This document shows, piece after piece, positions 62,894 through 64,000 of a stretch of DNA of 64,000 nt. How positions within the stretch are numbered: position 1 is the first letter of the stretch; every line of letters starts with the position of its first letter. The stretch covers positions 62,001-126,000 of the forward strand of contig NZ_BMMS01000026.1 in assembly GCF_014646055.1 (NCBI RefSeq), given 5' to 3'. This stretch comes from Wenjunlia tyrosinilytica. GTDB lineage: Bacteria > Actinomycetota > Actinomycetes > Streptomycetales > Streptomycetaceae. The translations under genes were made by a program, and so were the position numbers. The notes below the pieces were generated by a model. That model made no database searches, had not been told where the DNA came from, and was given only the letters and a program-made list of their open reading frames with translations.

Positions 62894-64000
<1,107 letters not shown>

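Overview
The window looks like a stretch of a Streptomyces (or very close actinomycete) chromosome. GC is very high, many genes start with GTG or TTG behind purine-rich ribosome sites, and the gene types are typical of the genus: a SpoIIE-type PP2C phosphatase with its own HATPase, a SARP/NB-ARC/TPR regulator, a LAL-type LuxR regulator, a PucR regulator, an F420-dependent LLM oxidoreductase, a terpene cyclase, and GntR regulators of the FadR and YtrA types. No rRNA, tRNA, IS element, CRISPR array, integrase or att site was recognised.

Left part (1-13 kb). It holds a DksA/TraR-like zinc finger protein, a secreted choice-of-anchor C protein and an unrecognised beta-rich protein. Next comes a 5-oxoproline module: a GntR/FCD regulator, a DUF1445 hydro-lyase-like protein, pxpA, pxpB, pxpC and a convergent MFS transporter. 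Near-palindromes of the form GGATYGTT-n-AACRATCC lie upstream of the hydro-lyase/regulator pair and of the transporter, and a third copy lies nearby, so this reads as one local regulon. A class I terpene synthase follows, transcribed divergently from a large LAL regulator whose stop codon sits inside a tandem array of short palindromes.

13-23 kb. A reductive pyrimidine or hydantoin catabolism cluster: a nitrilase-family amidohydrolase (beta-ureidopropionase type), a dihydropyrimidinase, an F420-type LLM oxidoreductase, an NCS1 permease and a PucR regulator. No dihydropyrimidine dehydrogenase is present. A PAS-PAS-GAF-PP2C-HATPase phosphatase follows.

23-46 kb. An ArsR/SRPBCC pair, a dienelactone hydrolase, a CopC-CopD copper protein, a solitary Liv-type binding protein, a sugar ABC transporter (binding protein, ATPase, permease) with a divergent DeoR regulator, a MarR regulator, a PLP decarboxylase, a YtrA-type GntR/ABC operon, cobF, the methylmalonyl-CoA mutase operon mutA-mutB-meaB, and an RluA-type pseudouridine synthase.

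46.5-58.5 kb. A chromosomal type IV secretion-like locus. Three coupled minus-strand genes (a transglycosylase/M23 wall hydrolase, a lipoprotein, a TPR-like protein) diverge from a plus-strand run: a ParA-like DUF6668 protein, two paralogous small two-helix proteins (VirB2-like), a one-pass VirB8-like candidate, a VirB6/TrbL-like protein, an SCO6880-family protein, a VirB4-like ATPase with an extremely charged N-terminus, a VirD4/TraG-like ATPase, and a small acidic repeat protein. No relaxase, integrase or origin of transfer was seen, so export of protein or wall material is at least as likely as DNA transfer. This is the most interesting system in the window.

Right end. An ECF sigma factor without a visible anti-sigma factor, a large SARP-NB-ARC-TPR regulator, and the 5' part of a glutaminase whose N-terminal region resembles the EF-hand-like domain of animal GLS; it runs off the window.
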